Shown here: one piece after another, positions 1-8,456 of the stretch
How the letters are laid out: each line of letters begins with the position of its first letter
How positions within the stretch are numbered: the stretch's first letter is position 1
Source of the DNA: Selenomonadaceae bacterium
GTDB lineage: Bacteria; Bacillota; Negativicutes; Selenomonadales; Selenomonadaceae
DNA: 64,000 nucleotides
Direction of reading: 5' to 3'
NCBI GenBank assembly: GCA_017527075.1
Contig: JAFXQM010000008.1
Location: forward strand, 124,001 to 188,000
Program-made: the position numbers and the translations under genes
The notes under the pieces: model-generated
The model's input: only the letters and a program-made list of their open reading frames with translations
The model's database searches: none
What the model was told of the DNA's origin: nothing

Positions 1-310
1 CCTAGAAAAGTTTTTCCTTAGCCGACGGTTTCCTTTCCGCCGCCAAACGAACGAGACTTGCTGCCGACCCGACCGTCGTCGGGCACTGCGCCTCGCACGC
101 GTAACGAGTCGCCGCAGTCTTGCTCAGCTCATTTCATTTGAAATTTTATCGTCAATCTGTCACGAAACATTAAGCGAAACGGAAAAAAATTTTTCTCCCC
201 TGCGGCGTATTGTATCAAGAAAAGTTTTTTACGTCAACAATAATTTCCTTGGGGCTTGCGGCGTCTTTTTAGTTAGGAGTTAGGAGTTAGGAACACCTTG
301 CGGCGTCAAA
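1..310. other. Non-coding left edge, downstream of the first RTX gene
   Basis: I see no convincing gene in this 310-base stretch. It contains a small perfect hairpin (CCCGAC at 68-73 with GTCGGG at 78-83), two AAAAATTTTT-type tracts, and a heptamer array at 273-292. That array is bracketed by 11-bp direct repeats (CTTGCGGCGTC at 255-265 and 297-307). The end of the RTX gene at 311 lies just beyond. A terminator for that gene would be expected here on the minus strand, but no clean stem with a T-run is obvious. Confidence 0.6.
273..292. repeat. Heptamer array TTAGGAG x3
   Basis: Three contiguous copies of TTAGGAG (the last truncated to TTAGGA) occur here, in the 3' flank of the RTX gene that ends at 311. 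The same heptamer family recurs at eight other junctions of the window. Confidence 0.85.
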
Positions 311-3300
311 TTACCTTGGGATATATTTTTGTGTCAAGTTGTTTCCGGAGCTGTCGTAGAGTTCGATGTATTTGCTTGCGCCGTCCGCGATGACGATTTG
401 TCCGTCGCCGACCCTGAAGGTGACGTTGCCGTCGGTGTCGGTCGTCGGGTTTTCCACTTTGCCCGAAAGAATCATAATCCTGTCGACGTCGGGTTCGTAG
501 TCGGTAATGAGGTCGCGCCCGTCGCCGTCGCTGTAAATGAAAACGTCGTAGCCCTTGCCGCCGGTCAGGGTGTCTTCGCCCAGCCCGCCCCACAAGCTGT
601 CCGAGCCCGCGCCCCCGAAGAGTTTGTCGTTGCCTTTGCCGCCGAAGATTTGGTCGCTGCCGTCGCCCGCGCGAATCGTGTCCTTTGCCGCGCCGCCGTC
701 AATCGTGTCGTCCTCCTCGCTGCCGACAATGCTGTTGGCTTTTTTGTTTGCGACGATATTTATCTCTTGGTTGACTGTCGAGGCGTCGATTGTCACGAGC
801 GTGTCGTTGGCCACGAAAAAATCTTCCGAGTAGTTGGCGGTGAGCGTGACAGCCGTGCCTGCCGCGTTGTATTGAACGGCGTCGTTCTCTTCGGGCTCAA
901 AAATTTTTTCGACGCCGCCTTCAATGTAAGTTACAACTTTGTCCGCCGCGCCCGCCACGGTGATTTTTTTGTTGAAGATTAAGTCGTTGCCGTCGGTTGA
1001 AATGTCCGCCGCGCCTGTCAGAGAAATTTTATCTTCCGATTCGTAATCGCCGATTGTGCCCGTTGACTTCAGCGCGAACACGTCCGCACCGTCGCCGCCC
1101 GTGACAAAAATATTTTTTCCGCGGGCAATGATTGTGTCGTCGGAGGAGGAGCCGCTTATCGTTGCGTTTTTGAAATCGGAATCGAAATCGAAAGTGTAAT
1201 CGCCGCTGACGGTAACTTTTTGGGAGAGCGCGTCGCCCGAAAGTTTTATCGTCGAGCCGCTGACCTTTAGGCCGCTCTTGTCGTTGACGCCCGTGACGGT
1301 CGCCAGCGTCTTTGAAGATTTTTTGGAGTAAATAATTTCGTTGTCGACGAGGGAGTAGCCCGCGGCCGTCGTTTGCTTGTAAGTTGCGGTGGAATTTTTG
1401 AGCGTCCAAGATTTTTTCGTCGTCGAAGCGTCCACATCATCGCCGAGCGCGAGCGTATATCCGTCGCTGACTGTAACTTTGCTTGTGCCCAAGGACGCCG
1501 CGTTGACCGTCAAAATTTTTCCGCTGAGGCTGAGCCCGTCAAAACTCGTGACGCCCGTGACAGTCGCGAGCACCGACGAAGATTTTTTCGAGTAAATAAT
1601 TTCGTTATCGTCAAGAGAGTAACCCGCGGTCGTCGTCTGCTTGTAAGTCGCGGTGGAATTTTTGAGCGTCCAAGATTTTTTCGTCGTCGAAGCGTTTACA
1701 TCATCACCGAGGGCAAGGGCGTATCCGTCGGAGATTGTAACGTCATTTGTGCCGAGTGCGGATTTGCTGACCGTCAAAATTTTTCCGCTTAACGAAAGCC
1801 CGTCCAAACTCGTGACGCCTTTGACAGTCGCCAATGTCTTTGAAGATTTTTTTATGTAAGTGATTGCGTTGTCGTCGAGGGAGTAGCCGGCGGTGGTCGT
1901 GCGCTTGAGTCTGGCGGTGGTCTTGCTGAGCGTCCAGGCGTCGTCGGTCGCGGAAGCAGTCATGCCTTTGCCGAGCTTGAGGCTGTATCCGTCCGTCAAA
2001 AGTTTGAAAGCCGTGCCATCGGTTTTCACAGCCGCCTTGCCAATCGTCATGACGTTGCCGCTGAGATAAAAATTTTTAACCGTCGCGTCGTCGTCCGCGC
2101 CCGAAAATTTTATCGTTTTAATGTCCTTCGCCACGTATCGGATTGTGTTGCCGTCGAGAGAGTAGCCCGCCTTGCTCACGCCCGCGGTTTTGTATTTTCC
2201 GCTCGCGTAGGTCGCCTTGGCAGTCGTCGGGGCGGGCACAGTGCTGCCGAGGGCAAGCGTATATCCGTCGCCGCTTAGGGTCACGTCTTTTGTGCCGAGA
2301 GAAGATTTTGTCACGGTGACGGTCGTGCCCTTGACCTTGAGCCCGTCCAAACTTTTCACGCCGCTGACTGTGATTAAATTTTCCGTCGCCGCCTTCGAGT
2401 AAATAATTTCGTTGTCGACGAGGGAGTAGCCCGCGTTTGTCGTCTGCTTGTAAGTGGCGGTCGTGCCGTCGAGTGTCCAAGATTTTTTCGTCGAAGTTTT
2501 CGTGACGTCGGAGCCGAGCTTTAATTTGTATCCGTCGGAGACCGTAACTTTCTTTTTGTCGAGAGCCGCGGCGGAGATGGTGACGGTCGTGCCGTTGAGT
2601 TTTATCCCGTCCAAACTCGTCACGCCCTTAACCGTGAGCGAGCCGTAAGTGGCGGTCGTGCCGTTGAGTTTCCATTCAGTCTTTTCAAAATCGATATTGA
2701 CAGCCGACAAGCTCGCCGCGCCCTGCAGAGTAATCTTGCCCGTACCGACCGTGACGATGACATTGTCGCCTTTAATGAGCGTGGAGTAGGAGCTGCCCGA
2801 AATTTTTAGCGTGTCGTCGGAGTTGAAGCCGCGGATTGTGTCGTTGCCGTCGCCTTCGGTGTAGAGAATAACATTGAATTCGGCGCTGTCGTTCAAGGCA
2901 ATTAAATCGTTGTCTGCGCCCGCGTTTATCGTCGCCCGGTCTCCGCCGTTGTTGCGAATGGTATCGTTGACCGCGCCGCCGTTGATTAATGCAGAGTCGC
3001 CGGAGTCGTTGTAAATTGAATCGTAACCCGCGCCCGAATCGATTGTGACGTTGTTGCCGCTGTTGTAAATGTAATCGTTCCCGTCGCCCGCGTTGATTGA
3101 GGAGTTGGAGCTCTCGTCGTTGGAAATTGTATCGTTGCCCGCGCCCGAATCGATTGTCACTGAGTCGCCGCGGTTGTAAATTGAATCGTCGCCCGCGCCG
3201 CCCAAAATGGAAATGGAATCTCTGGTAGGATAAATTGTCTCGCCGCTGTCGCTGAGCTTTACGAAAGGTTCAAGTGTAATCGTTTCGTCGTTTATGTGAA

Positions 3301-3889
3301 TGCTGTTGGCGGTCAAGCTTGCATTGAGCAGAGTAATTTTTCCGTTGCCGACCATGACAATCAAATCATTGCCACTTACTTGTGTGGAGTAGGAGCCGCC
3401 CGTAATCGAAAGCGTGCTCGTGGAGTTGAAGCCGGAGATTGTGTCGTTGCCGTCGTCCGAAGAATAATTGAACAAGACGTTGGAGCCGTTGTTTTGAATG
3501 GAATCGTTGCCCGCGCCCGCGCTGATTGAAACGTTGGAGCCCCAGTTGCTAATGTAATCATTGCCCGCACCCGCGTTGATTGAAACGTTGGAGCCACCGT
3601 CGTGCCAATTCCAGATGATGTCGTAGCCGCCGTTGGCGATAGTGTCGTTGCCTGCACCCGCGTCGATAGTCACGGAGGAGCCTTCCATGTTGTAAATGTA
3701 ATCATTGTCCGCGCCCGCGTTTATCGAGATATTTGCGCCGAAGTGGTTGCTTATGGAATCGTTGCCTGCGCCCGCGTCGATTGTCACATTTTCGGTACTT
3801 ACGCCCCAATGTCTTTTGTTCTCAATGGAATCATTGCCGCTCGTACCGCTGAGCAAAGTATCGTTCGCGGTGTTGTTTATGTTCGCCAT
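311..3889 (-). CDS. Giant RTX-repeat exported protein A (1192 aa)
   Basis: This is a probable secreted or cell-surface calcium-binding protein. The first ~330 residues are degenerate RTX nonapeptides of the form SINAGAGNDSI. From ~380 to ~900 come about six copies of a ~88-residue module (W-x-L-x-x-TTATYKQTT-x-AGYSL ... TSLDGL ... VSDGYxLxLG). A canonical RTX block (GGKGNDKLFGGAGSD) lies near 1065-1125. The protein ends in a conserved tail (DGNVTF-x-VGDGQIV ... YIEL) shared with four neighbouring RTX proteins, a plausible type I secretion signal. There is no N-terminal signal peptide. I chose the ATG at 3889 because AAAGGAGAATTTTTC precedes it; a longer frame starting 8 codons upstream lacks a ribosome site. 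No protease, lipase or toxin domain is visible, so adhesin or surface-layer function is only inferred. Confidence 0.88.
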   Translation of the reverse strand: MANINNTANDTLLSGTSGNDSIENKRHWGVSTENVTIDAGAGNDSISNHFGANISINAGADNDYIYNMEGSSVTIDAGAGNDTIANGGYDIIWNWHDGGSNVSINAGAGNDYISNWGSNVSISAGAGNDSIQNNGSNVLFNYSSDDGNDTISGFNSTSTLSITGGSYSTQVSGNDLIVMVGNGKITLLNASLTANSIHINDETITLEPFVKLSDSGETIYPTRDSISILGGAGDDSIYNRGDSVTIDSGAGNDTISNDESSNSSINAGDGNDYIYNSGNNVTIDSGAGYDSIYNDSGDSALINGGAVNDTIRNNGGDRATINAGADNDLIALNDSAEFNVILYTEGDGNDTIRGFNSDDTLKISGSSYSTLIKGDNVIVTVGTGKITLQGAASLSAVNIDFEKTEWKLNGTTATYGSLTVKGVTSLDGIKLNGTTVTISAAALDKKKVTVSDGYKLKLGSDVTKTSTKKSWTLDGTTATYKQTTNAGYSLVDNEIIYSKAATENLITVSGVKSLDGLKVKGTTVTVTKSSLGTKDVTLSGDGYTLALGSTVPAPTTAKATYASGKYKTAGVSKAGYSLDGNTIRYVAKDIKTIKFSGADDDATVKNFYLSGNVMTIGKAAVKTDGTAFKLLTDGYSLKLGKGMTASATDDAWTLSKTTARLKRTTTAGYSLDDNAITYIKKSSKTLATVKGVTSLDGLSLSGKILTVSKSALGTNDVTISDGYALALGDDVNASTTKKSWTLKNSTATYKQTTTAGYSLDDNEIIYSKKSSSVLATVTGVTSFDGLSLSGKILTVNAASLGTSKVTVSDGYTLALGDDVDASTTKKSWTLKNSTATYKQTTAAGYSLVDNEIIYSKKSSKTLATVTGVNDKSGLKVSGSTIKLSGDALSQKVTVSGDYTFDFDSDFKNATISGSSSDDTIIARGKNIFVTGGDGADVFALKSTGTIGDYESEDKISLTGAADISTDGNDLIFNKKITVAGAADKVVTYIEGGVEKIFEPEENDAVQYNAAGTAVTLTANYSEDFFVANDTLVTIDASTVNQEINIVANKKANSIVGSEEDDTIDGGAAKDTIRAGDGSDQIFGGKGNDKLFGGAGSDSLWGGLGEDTLTGGKGYDVFIYSDGDGRDLITDYEPDVDRIMILSGKVENPTTDTDGNVTFRVGDGQIVIADGASKYIELYDSSGNNLTQKYIPR

Positions 3890-3937
3890 GAAAAATTCTC
3901 CTTTCCAAATCATTCACGCGCTGAAAAACTTTTTGGC

Positions 3938-3966
3938 ATTATAAAATATTTTCGGCACGAAAAAAA
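3938..3966 (-). promoter_or_regulatory. Putative promoter of RTX gene A
   Basis: On the minus strand TATAAT (plus ATTATA 3938-3943) lies ~50 bases upstream of the ATG. The -35 is weak (TTTTTT at 3961-3966, inside the T-run of the upstream terminator) at a 17-base spacing. Confidence 0.45.
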
Positions 3967-3994
3967 GCCGGCCGCAAAATTTTCTGCGACCGAC
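3959..3994 (-). terminator. Intrinsic terminator of RTX gene B
   Basis: On the minus strand a 9-bp stem (GTCGGTCGC with GCGGCCGGC, two G-U pairs; plus 3967-3975 and 3986-3994) is followed by a run of T. It lies 22 bases after the stop of RTX gene B. Confidence 0.75.
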
Positions 3995-4016
3995 CGAAAA
4001 ATTTTTCGCGCGGAAA

Positions 4017-7000
4017 TTATTTGACCGTGGGCTTGTAAGTCATCAGCTGGTTGCCTTTGTCGTCGAGGAGGTAAATATATTTGTTGGAGCTGTTGGGGAA
4101 GATGAGCTGACCGCTGCCGATTTGGAAGGTGACGTTGCCGTCGCTGTCGACGGACGGCGATTCGATTTTGCCGGAAACAATGACTTTGTCGACGGAAGTG
4201 TAATCGCTGATGATGTCCTTGCCTTCGCCGTCGTTGTAAATGAAAAGGTCCTCGCCGTCGCCGCCGAAGAGAGTATCGGAGCCCGCGCCGCCCCAGAGCG
4301 TGTCGTCGCCTGAGCCGCCGTTGAGACTGTCATTGCCCGCGCCGCCTGAGAGTGAATCATTGTGCGCGCCGCCCGAAAGAGTATCGGCACCCGCGCCGCC
4401 AATGAGTGTATCGTCACCCGCGCCGCTCAAAATCGTGTCGCCGCCCGCTTTCCCGTCAATGTAGTCGTCCTCACTCGTGCCGGTGATTTTGTTCTTGTTA
4501 TTGTTGCCCAGGATTGTCAGCGAGTGAGGAACTTCAGCGGCGTTAATCGTGACGAGCGAGCTGACGTAATCGGCCGCGTCGAATTTATCTTCCGTGTAAT
4601 TGACTGTGAGTTTCGCCGAAGTTTCTTTGGCGTTCATCTCAATGCCGCTCATTGCGCTCTCGTAAATTTTTTCCGCGCCGCCCTCAATGTAAGTTATGTC
4701 CTTGCCGGCGGCACCCGTCAGAGAAATTTTTTCGCTGCCGACGGTGAAGACGACATCCTTGCCGCGCACGGAGACATTGGCTGTGCCCGACGCCAAAGAA
4801 ATTTTGTCCGCCTCTTCGTAATCGGTGATGACGTTCGCGCCGCCGGATTTGAAAACGAAAACGTCATCGCCCTTGCCGCCCGCGATTGTGCCCGTGCCGA
4901 AAATTTTAATCGTGTCGTCGCCCGCGCCGCCCTTGACGGAAACTTTTTTGCCGCGCACGGTGATTGTGTCGTCGTCGCTTGAGCCGATTATCGTCGCGTT
5001 TTTAAAATCGGAATCGAAGTCGAAAGTGTATTCGCCGCTGACAGTCACCTTGCTTGCCAATGAATCGCCCGCCAGCTTAATCGTTTTGCCGCTGACTTTC
5101 AAGCCGCTCTTGTCGTTCACGCCCTTGACGGTCGCGAGCTTCTCCGCGGCTTTCTTTGTGTAAGTTATCGCGTTGTCGGTGAGCGAATAACCTGCGACGG
5201 TCGTCTGCTTGTAAGTGGCGGTGGTCTTGCTGAGGCTCCAAGCTTTCTTCGTCGAAGTCTTCGTGACATCCGAGCCGAGCTTGAGCGTATATCCGTCGCT
5301 TATCGTCACGTTGCTTGTGCCCAGCGACGCCGCGCTGACCGTCACAACTTTTTTCTTCAGCGCGAGTCCGTCCAAACTCGTGACGCCTTTGACTTTGACG
5401 AGAGTTTCGGTCGCCTTCTTCGAATAAGTGATTGAGTTGTCGGCGAGCGTGTAACCTGCGGCGGTCGTCTGCTTATAACTTGCCGTCGTCTTGCTGAGGC
5501 TCCACTTGCCCGTGGTCGAAGGCTTTGCCGCGTCCGAGCCGAGCGCGAGCGTATATCCGTCACTTATCGTCACGTTGCTTGTGCCCAGCGACGCCGCCGA
5601 AACCGTCACAACTTTTTTGCTGAGCTTGAGCCCGTCCAAACTCGTGACGCCTTTGACTGTGACCAAAGTTTTCGTCGCCTTCGCGGAGTAAGTGATCGAG
5701 TTATCCGCCAACGTGTAACCGGCGGCGGTCGTCTGCTTATAACTTGCCGTGGTTTTGCTGAGGCTCCATTTCTTTGTGGTCGTCGGGGTGCTTACGTCGT
5801 CGGCGAGCGCGAGCGTGTATCCGTCAGAAATTTTTACGTCGTCCGTGCCGAGAGAAGATTTTGAAACCGTCAAAATTTTTCCGCTGAGCTTAAGCCCGTC
5901 CAAACTCTTCACGCCCGTGACGATGAGGTCGCCGTAAGTTGCGGTCGTGCCGTCGAGCTTCCAAGTCGGCATTTCCCCGCTGATTATGTTGAGTGTCGAT
6001 AAACTCGCCGCGCCCGCCAAAGTAATCACGCCTTCGCCGACAGTGACCAACACGTCCGCGCCGCTGACTGCCGTCGAGTACTTGCCGACGGAAATGTTGA
6101 GCGTGTCATCTTTGGTGAAGTCTGTGATTAAATCGTTGCCCGCGCCGTCCGCGTAAACAAAAACGTCCGAGCCTGCCTCGCCGAACAAAGTGTCGTTGCC
6201 CGCGCCGCCAATCAAAGTGTCGTTGCCTTTGCCGCCGTAAAGTGTATCGTCACCTTCTCCGCCGTCGAGTGAATCGTTGCCTGCCTCGCCGAGCAGTGAA
6301 TCATTCCCCGCCTCCCCGAAAATTTTGTCGTTGCCCTTGCCGCCGCGCAGTTCGTCATCGCCCGCCGCGCCCGAAAGCGTGTCGCTACTCGTGCCGCCTT
6401 TGATTGAGTTGCCCAAGTCGTTGCCGTAAAGTTCAAGTGGCGTCGTGCGCGCCGAGGCGTCCACAACTTTTATTTCTGAACCAATCGTTACGGGCGAAGA
6501 GGTTTCGTCCGTAACGGTCAACGTGTCATTCTCGCTGATGATATTCAACGCGCTCAAGGACGCTGCGCCCTGCAGAGTTATCTCGCCGTCGCTGACAGTG
6601 ATGATGACGTCGTCGCCGCTGACTGCCGTGGAGTACTCGGTGGTCGCAAGGACAATCGTATCGTCCGCGCTGAAGTCGGTGACCAAATCGTTGCCGAAGT
6701 TCTCCCGCTTGAACGTGAACACGTCCGCGCCCGCGCCGCCGCTCAAGGTGTCATTGCCCAAGCCGCCGCTTATCGAATCGTCGCCTTCCTCGCCGTAAAC
6801 CGAATCATCACCCGCGCTGCCGTAAAGGTCGTCGTTGCCCTTGCCGCCCCAAACCGTGTCGTCGTCGTTGCCGCCCAGGAGAGTGTCGTCGCCTGCGCCG
6901 CCGTGCAATTCATCTCTGCCGTCGACTCCGCGAACCGAATCATTGCCTGCGCCGCCGTAAAAAATATTGTCCAAGTCGTTGCCGTAAAATTCAAATGCCG

Positions 7001-7763
7001 TCGTGCGCGCCGAGGCGTCGACAACTTTAACATTTGAAGCAATCGTCACGGGCGAAGAAGTTTCATCCGTCACGGTCAAGGTGTCACTGTCGCTGATGAT
7101 ATTCAACGCGCTCAAGGACGCCGCGCCCGCCAAAGTAATTACACCTTCGTCGACAGCAATCAACACATCCGAGCCGCTCACTGCCGTGGAGTAAACGCCG
7201 TCGGAAATTTGAAGCGTGTCATCTTTGGTGAAGTCTGCGATTAAGTCATTGCCCTCGCCTGCCGTGTAAACAAAAACGTCCGCGCCTGCCTCGCCGTACA
7301 AGGTGTCGTTGCCCGCGCCGCCAATCAAAGTGTCGTTACCTTTGCCGCCGTAAAGTGTGTCGTCACCTTCGCCGCCGTCGAGTGAATCGTTGCCCGCCTC
7401 GCCGAGCAGTGAATCGTTCCCCGCTCCTCCGCGAAGATAATCTTCATTTGCTCCGCCGCGCAGTAAATCATTTCCGTTGCCGCCGTGGAGGGTGTCGAGC
7501 CCCGCACCGCCCCAAAGTGAATCGTTGCCCGCCTCGCCGTACAGGTCATCATTGCCGGCGTTGCCCAAGATTTGGTCGTCGCCTGCGCTGCCGCGAATCG
7601 TATCGTTGCCGCTGCCGCTGCCGATTGAGTTATTCAAGTCGTTGCCGTAAATTAAAATGTCCGTCGTGCGAGCCGTCGCGTCGACGACTCCGGTGTCTGA
7701 ATTAATTGTCACGGGCGAAGAAGTCTCGTCCGTCACTCTTAAAGTTTCGTTTACGTCTGCCAT
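4017..7763 (-). CDS. Giant RTX-repeat exported protein B (1248 aa)
   Basis: This exported RTX protein starts at an ATG preceded by AAAAGGAGAAATCATC. The first half is three successive cassettes. Each begins with a TVTDETSSPVTI segment, then VVDA-x-ARTT ... YGNDL, then 6-10 canonical RTX nonapeptides (GGAGNDTLYGG), and ends in a beta segment (TLQISDGVYSTAVSG ... ITLAGAASLSALNI). The second half has about four of the ~88-residue modules found in protein A (WSLSKTTASYKQTT), then a second RTX block and the conserved tail DGNVTFQIGSGQL. The two cassette types suggest assembly by duplication and shuffling. The family role (adhesion, S-layer-like coat or calcium sponge) cannot be read from sequence. 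The T1SS exporter is not in this window. Confidence 0.88.
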   Translation of the reverse strand: MADVNETLRVTDETSSPVTINSDTGVVDATARTTDILIYGNDLNNSIGSGSGNDTIRGSAGDDQILGNAGNDDLYGEAGNDSLWGGAGLDTLHGGNGNDLLRGGANEDYLRGGAGNDSLLGEAGNDSLDGGEGDDTLYGGKGNDTLIGGAGNDTLYGEAGADVFVYTAGEGNDLIADFTKDDTLQISDGVYSTAVSGSDVLIAVDEGVITLAGAASLSALNIISDSDTLTVTDETSSPVTIASNVKVVDASARTTAFEFYGNDLDNIFYGGAGNDSVRGVDGRDELHGGAGDDTLLGGNDDDTVWGGKGNDDLYGSAGDDSVYGEEGDDSISGGLGNDTLSGGAGADVFTFKRENFGNDLVTDFSADDTIVLATTEYSTAVSGDDVIITVSDGEITLQGAASLSALNIISENDTLTVTDETSSPVTIGSEIKVVDASARTTPLELYGNDLGNSIKGGTSSDTLSGAAGDDELRGGKGNDKIFGEAGNDSLLGEAGNDSLDGGEGDDTLYGGKGNDTLIGGAGNDTLFGEAGSDVFVYADGAGNDLITDFTKDDTLNISVGKYSTAVSGADVLVTVGEGVITLAGAASLSTLNIISGEMPTWKLDGTTATYGDLIVTGVKSLDGLKLSGKILTVSKSSLGTDDVKISDGYTLALADDVSTPTTTKKWSLSKTTASYKQTTAAGYTLADNSITYSAKATKTLVTVKGVTSLDGLKLSKKVVTVSAASLGTSNVTISDGYTLALGSDAAKPSTTGKWSLSKTTASYKQTTAAGYTLADNSITYSKKATETLVKVKGVTSLDGLALKKKVVTVSAASLGTSNVTISDGYTLKLGSDVTKTSTKKAWSLSKTTATYKQTTVAGYSLTDNAITYTKKAAEKLATVKGVNDKSGLKVSGKTIKLAGDSLASKVTVSGEYTFDFDSDFKNATIIGSSDDDTITVRGKKVSVKGGAGDDTIKIFGTGTIAGGKGDDVFVFKSGGANVITDYEEADKISLASGTANVSVRGKDVVFTVGSEKISLTGAAGKDITYIEGGAEKIYESAMSGIEMNAKETSAKLTVNYTEDKFDAADYVSSLVTINAAEVPHSLTILGNNNKNKITGTSEDDYIDGKAGGDTILSGAGDDTLIGGAGADTLSGGAHNDSLSGGAGNDSLNGGSGDDTLWGGAGSDTLFGGDGEDLFIYNDGEGKDIISDYTSVDKVIVSGKIESPSVDSDGNVTFQIGSGQLIFPNSSNKYIYLLDDKGNQLMTYKPTVK

Positions 7764-7784
7764 GATGATTTCTCCTTTTCGTTT

Positions 7785-7813
7785 TTGTAAAGCCTGAAAA
7801 ATTATGATATACT
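7785..7813 (+). promoter_or_regulatory. Promoter of coaE
   Basis: TTGTAA (7785-7790), 17 bases, then TATACT (7808-7813) with an extended TG at 7805-7806. It lies between the divergent RTX B and coaE starts and gives a leader of ~40 nt. Confidence 0.65.
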
Positions 7814-7859
7814 CTGCTTGAGCATTATATCAAAGATTTTTAAAGGAAGGAAGAAAACT

Positions 7860-8456
7860 TTGTACATAATCGGAATGACGGGCGGAATTTCCTGCGGGAA
7901 GTCAGCCGTCACTGAAAGTTTAAGACGATACGCGGGCGCGATGAGTTTGGATATCGACCGAGTGACGCGTTGGTTGCTTATGCCCGGCGGCGAGCTTTTT
8001 GATATTTACGTCCGACACTTCGGCAGGCGCGTCCTCACGAGCGAGGGCGAGCTTGACCGACGAGCGATTGGCGAAATTATTTTCAATCAGCCCGACGAGC
8101 GAGCCTGGATTAATTCGGTGGCGCACCCGATACTTTTGAATCACGCGCGAGATTTTTTGGTGGAGTGTTCGCAGGCGGGCGCGCGGCTTGTCGTGTTGGA
8201 GGTGCCGCTTTTGTTCGAGGCGGGCTGGGAGCATTTGTTCGACGAGATTTGGGCGGTCTACACCAAGCGGCAGTTGCAGATAAGACGATTGATGAGCCGC
8301 GACAACCTGACGAAGCCTCAAGCCTTGGCGAGAATCGATGCGCAAATGTCCCGCGAGGAAATTTGTTCGCGAGCCGACGTGGTCATAAGAAACGTCGGGG
8401 GTTATTCCGTCGTCCGCGCGCAAATCTTCCAAGCACTGCGCGGCAGAAAATTTTAA
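7860..8456 (+). CDS. coaE: Dephospho-CoA kinase
   Basis: CoaE phosphorylates the 3'-OH of dephospho-CoA with ATP, the last step of coenzyme A synthesis, in the cytoplasm. The P-loop is GMTGGISCGKS at residues 5-15 of the chosen start. The CoA-binding region (DIDRVTRWL) and the lid (TKRQLQIRRLMSRD) are clear. I chose the TTG at 7860 (198 aa, the usual family length) because AAAGGAAGGAAG lies 6-12 bases upstream. An in-frame TTG at 7818 would add 14 residues and place this Shine-Dalgarno inside the gene. The stop overlaps that of the convergent RTX gene C by three bases. A single housekeeping gene inside a block of giant RTX genes is odd; the RTX genes probably expanded around it. Confidence 0.93.
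   Translation: MYIIGMTGGISCGKSAVTESLRRYAGAMSLDIDRVTRWLLMPGGELFDIYVRHFGRRVLTSEGELDRRAIGEIIFNQPDERAWINSVAHPILLNHARDFLVECSQAGARLVVLEVPLLFEAGWEHLFDEIWAVYTKRQLQIRRLMSRDNLTKPQALARIDAQMSREEICSRADVVIRNVGGYSVVRAQIFQALRGRKF

Noticed and set aside
68..83. CCCGAC-CGTC-GTCGGG hairpin as a terminator
   Set aside because: The stem is only six pairs and no T-run follows on either strand.
329..982. Many long frames opposite the RTX genes (also 12865-14022, 14101-15141 and others)
   Set aside because: They mirror the GCC/GTC-rich repeats on the coding strand, have no ribosome sites, and encode low-complexity Val/Ala/Arg-rich sequence.
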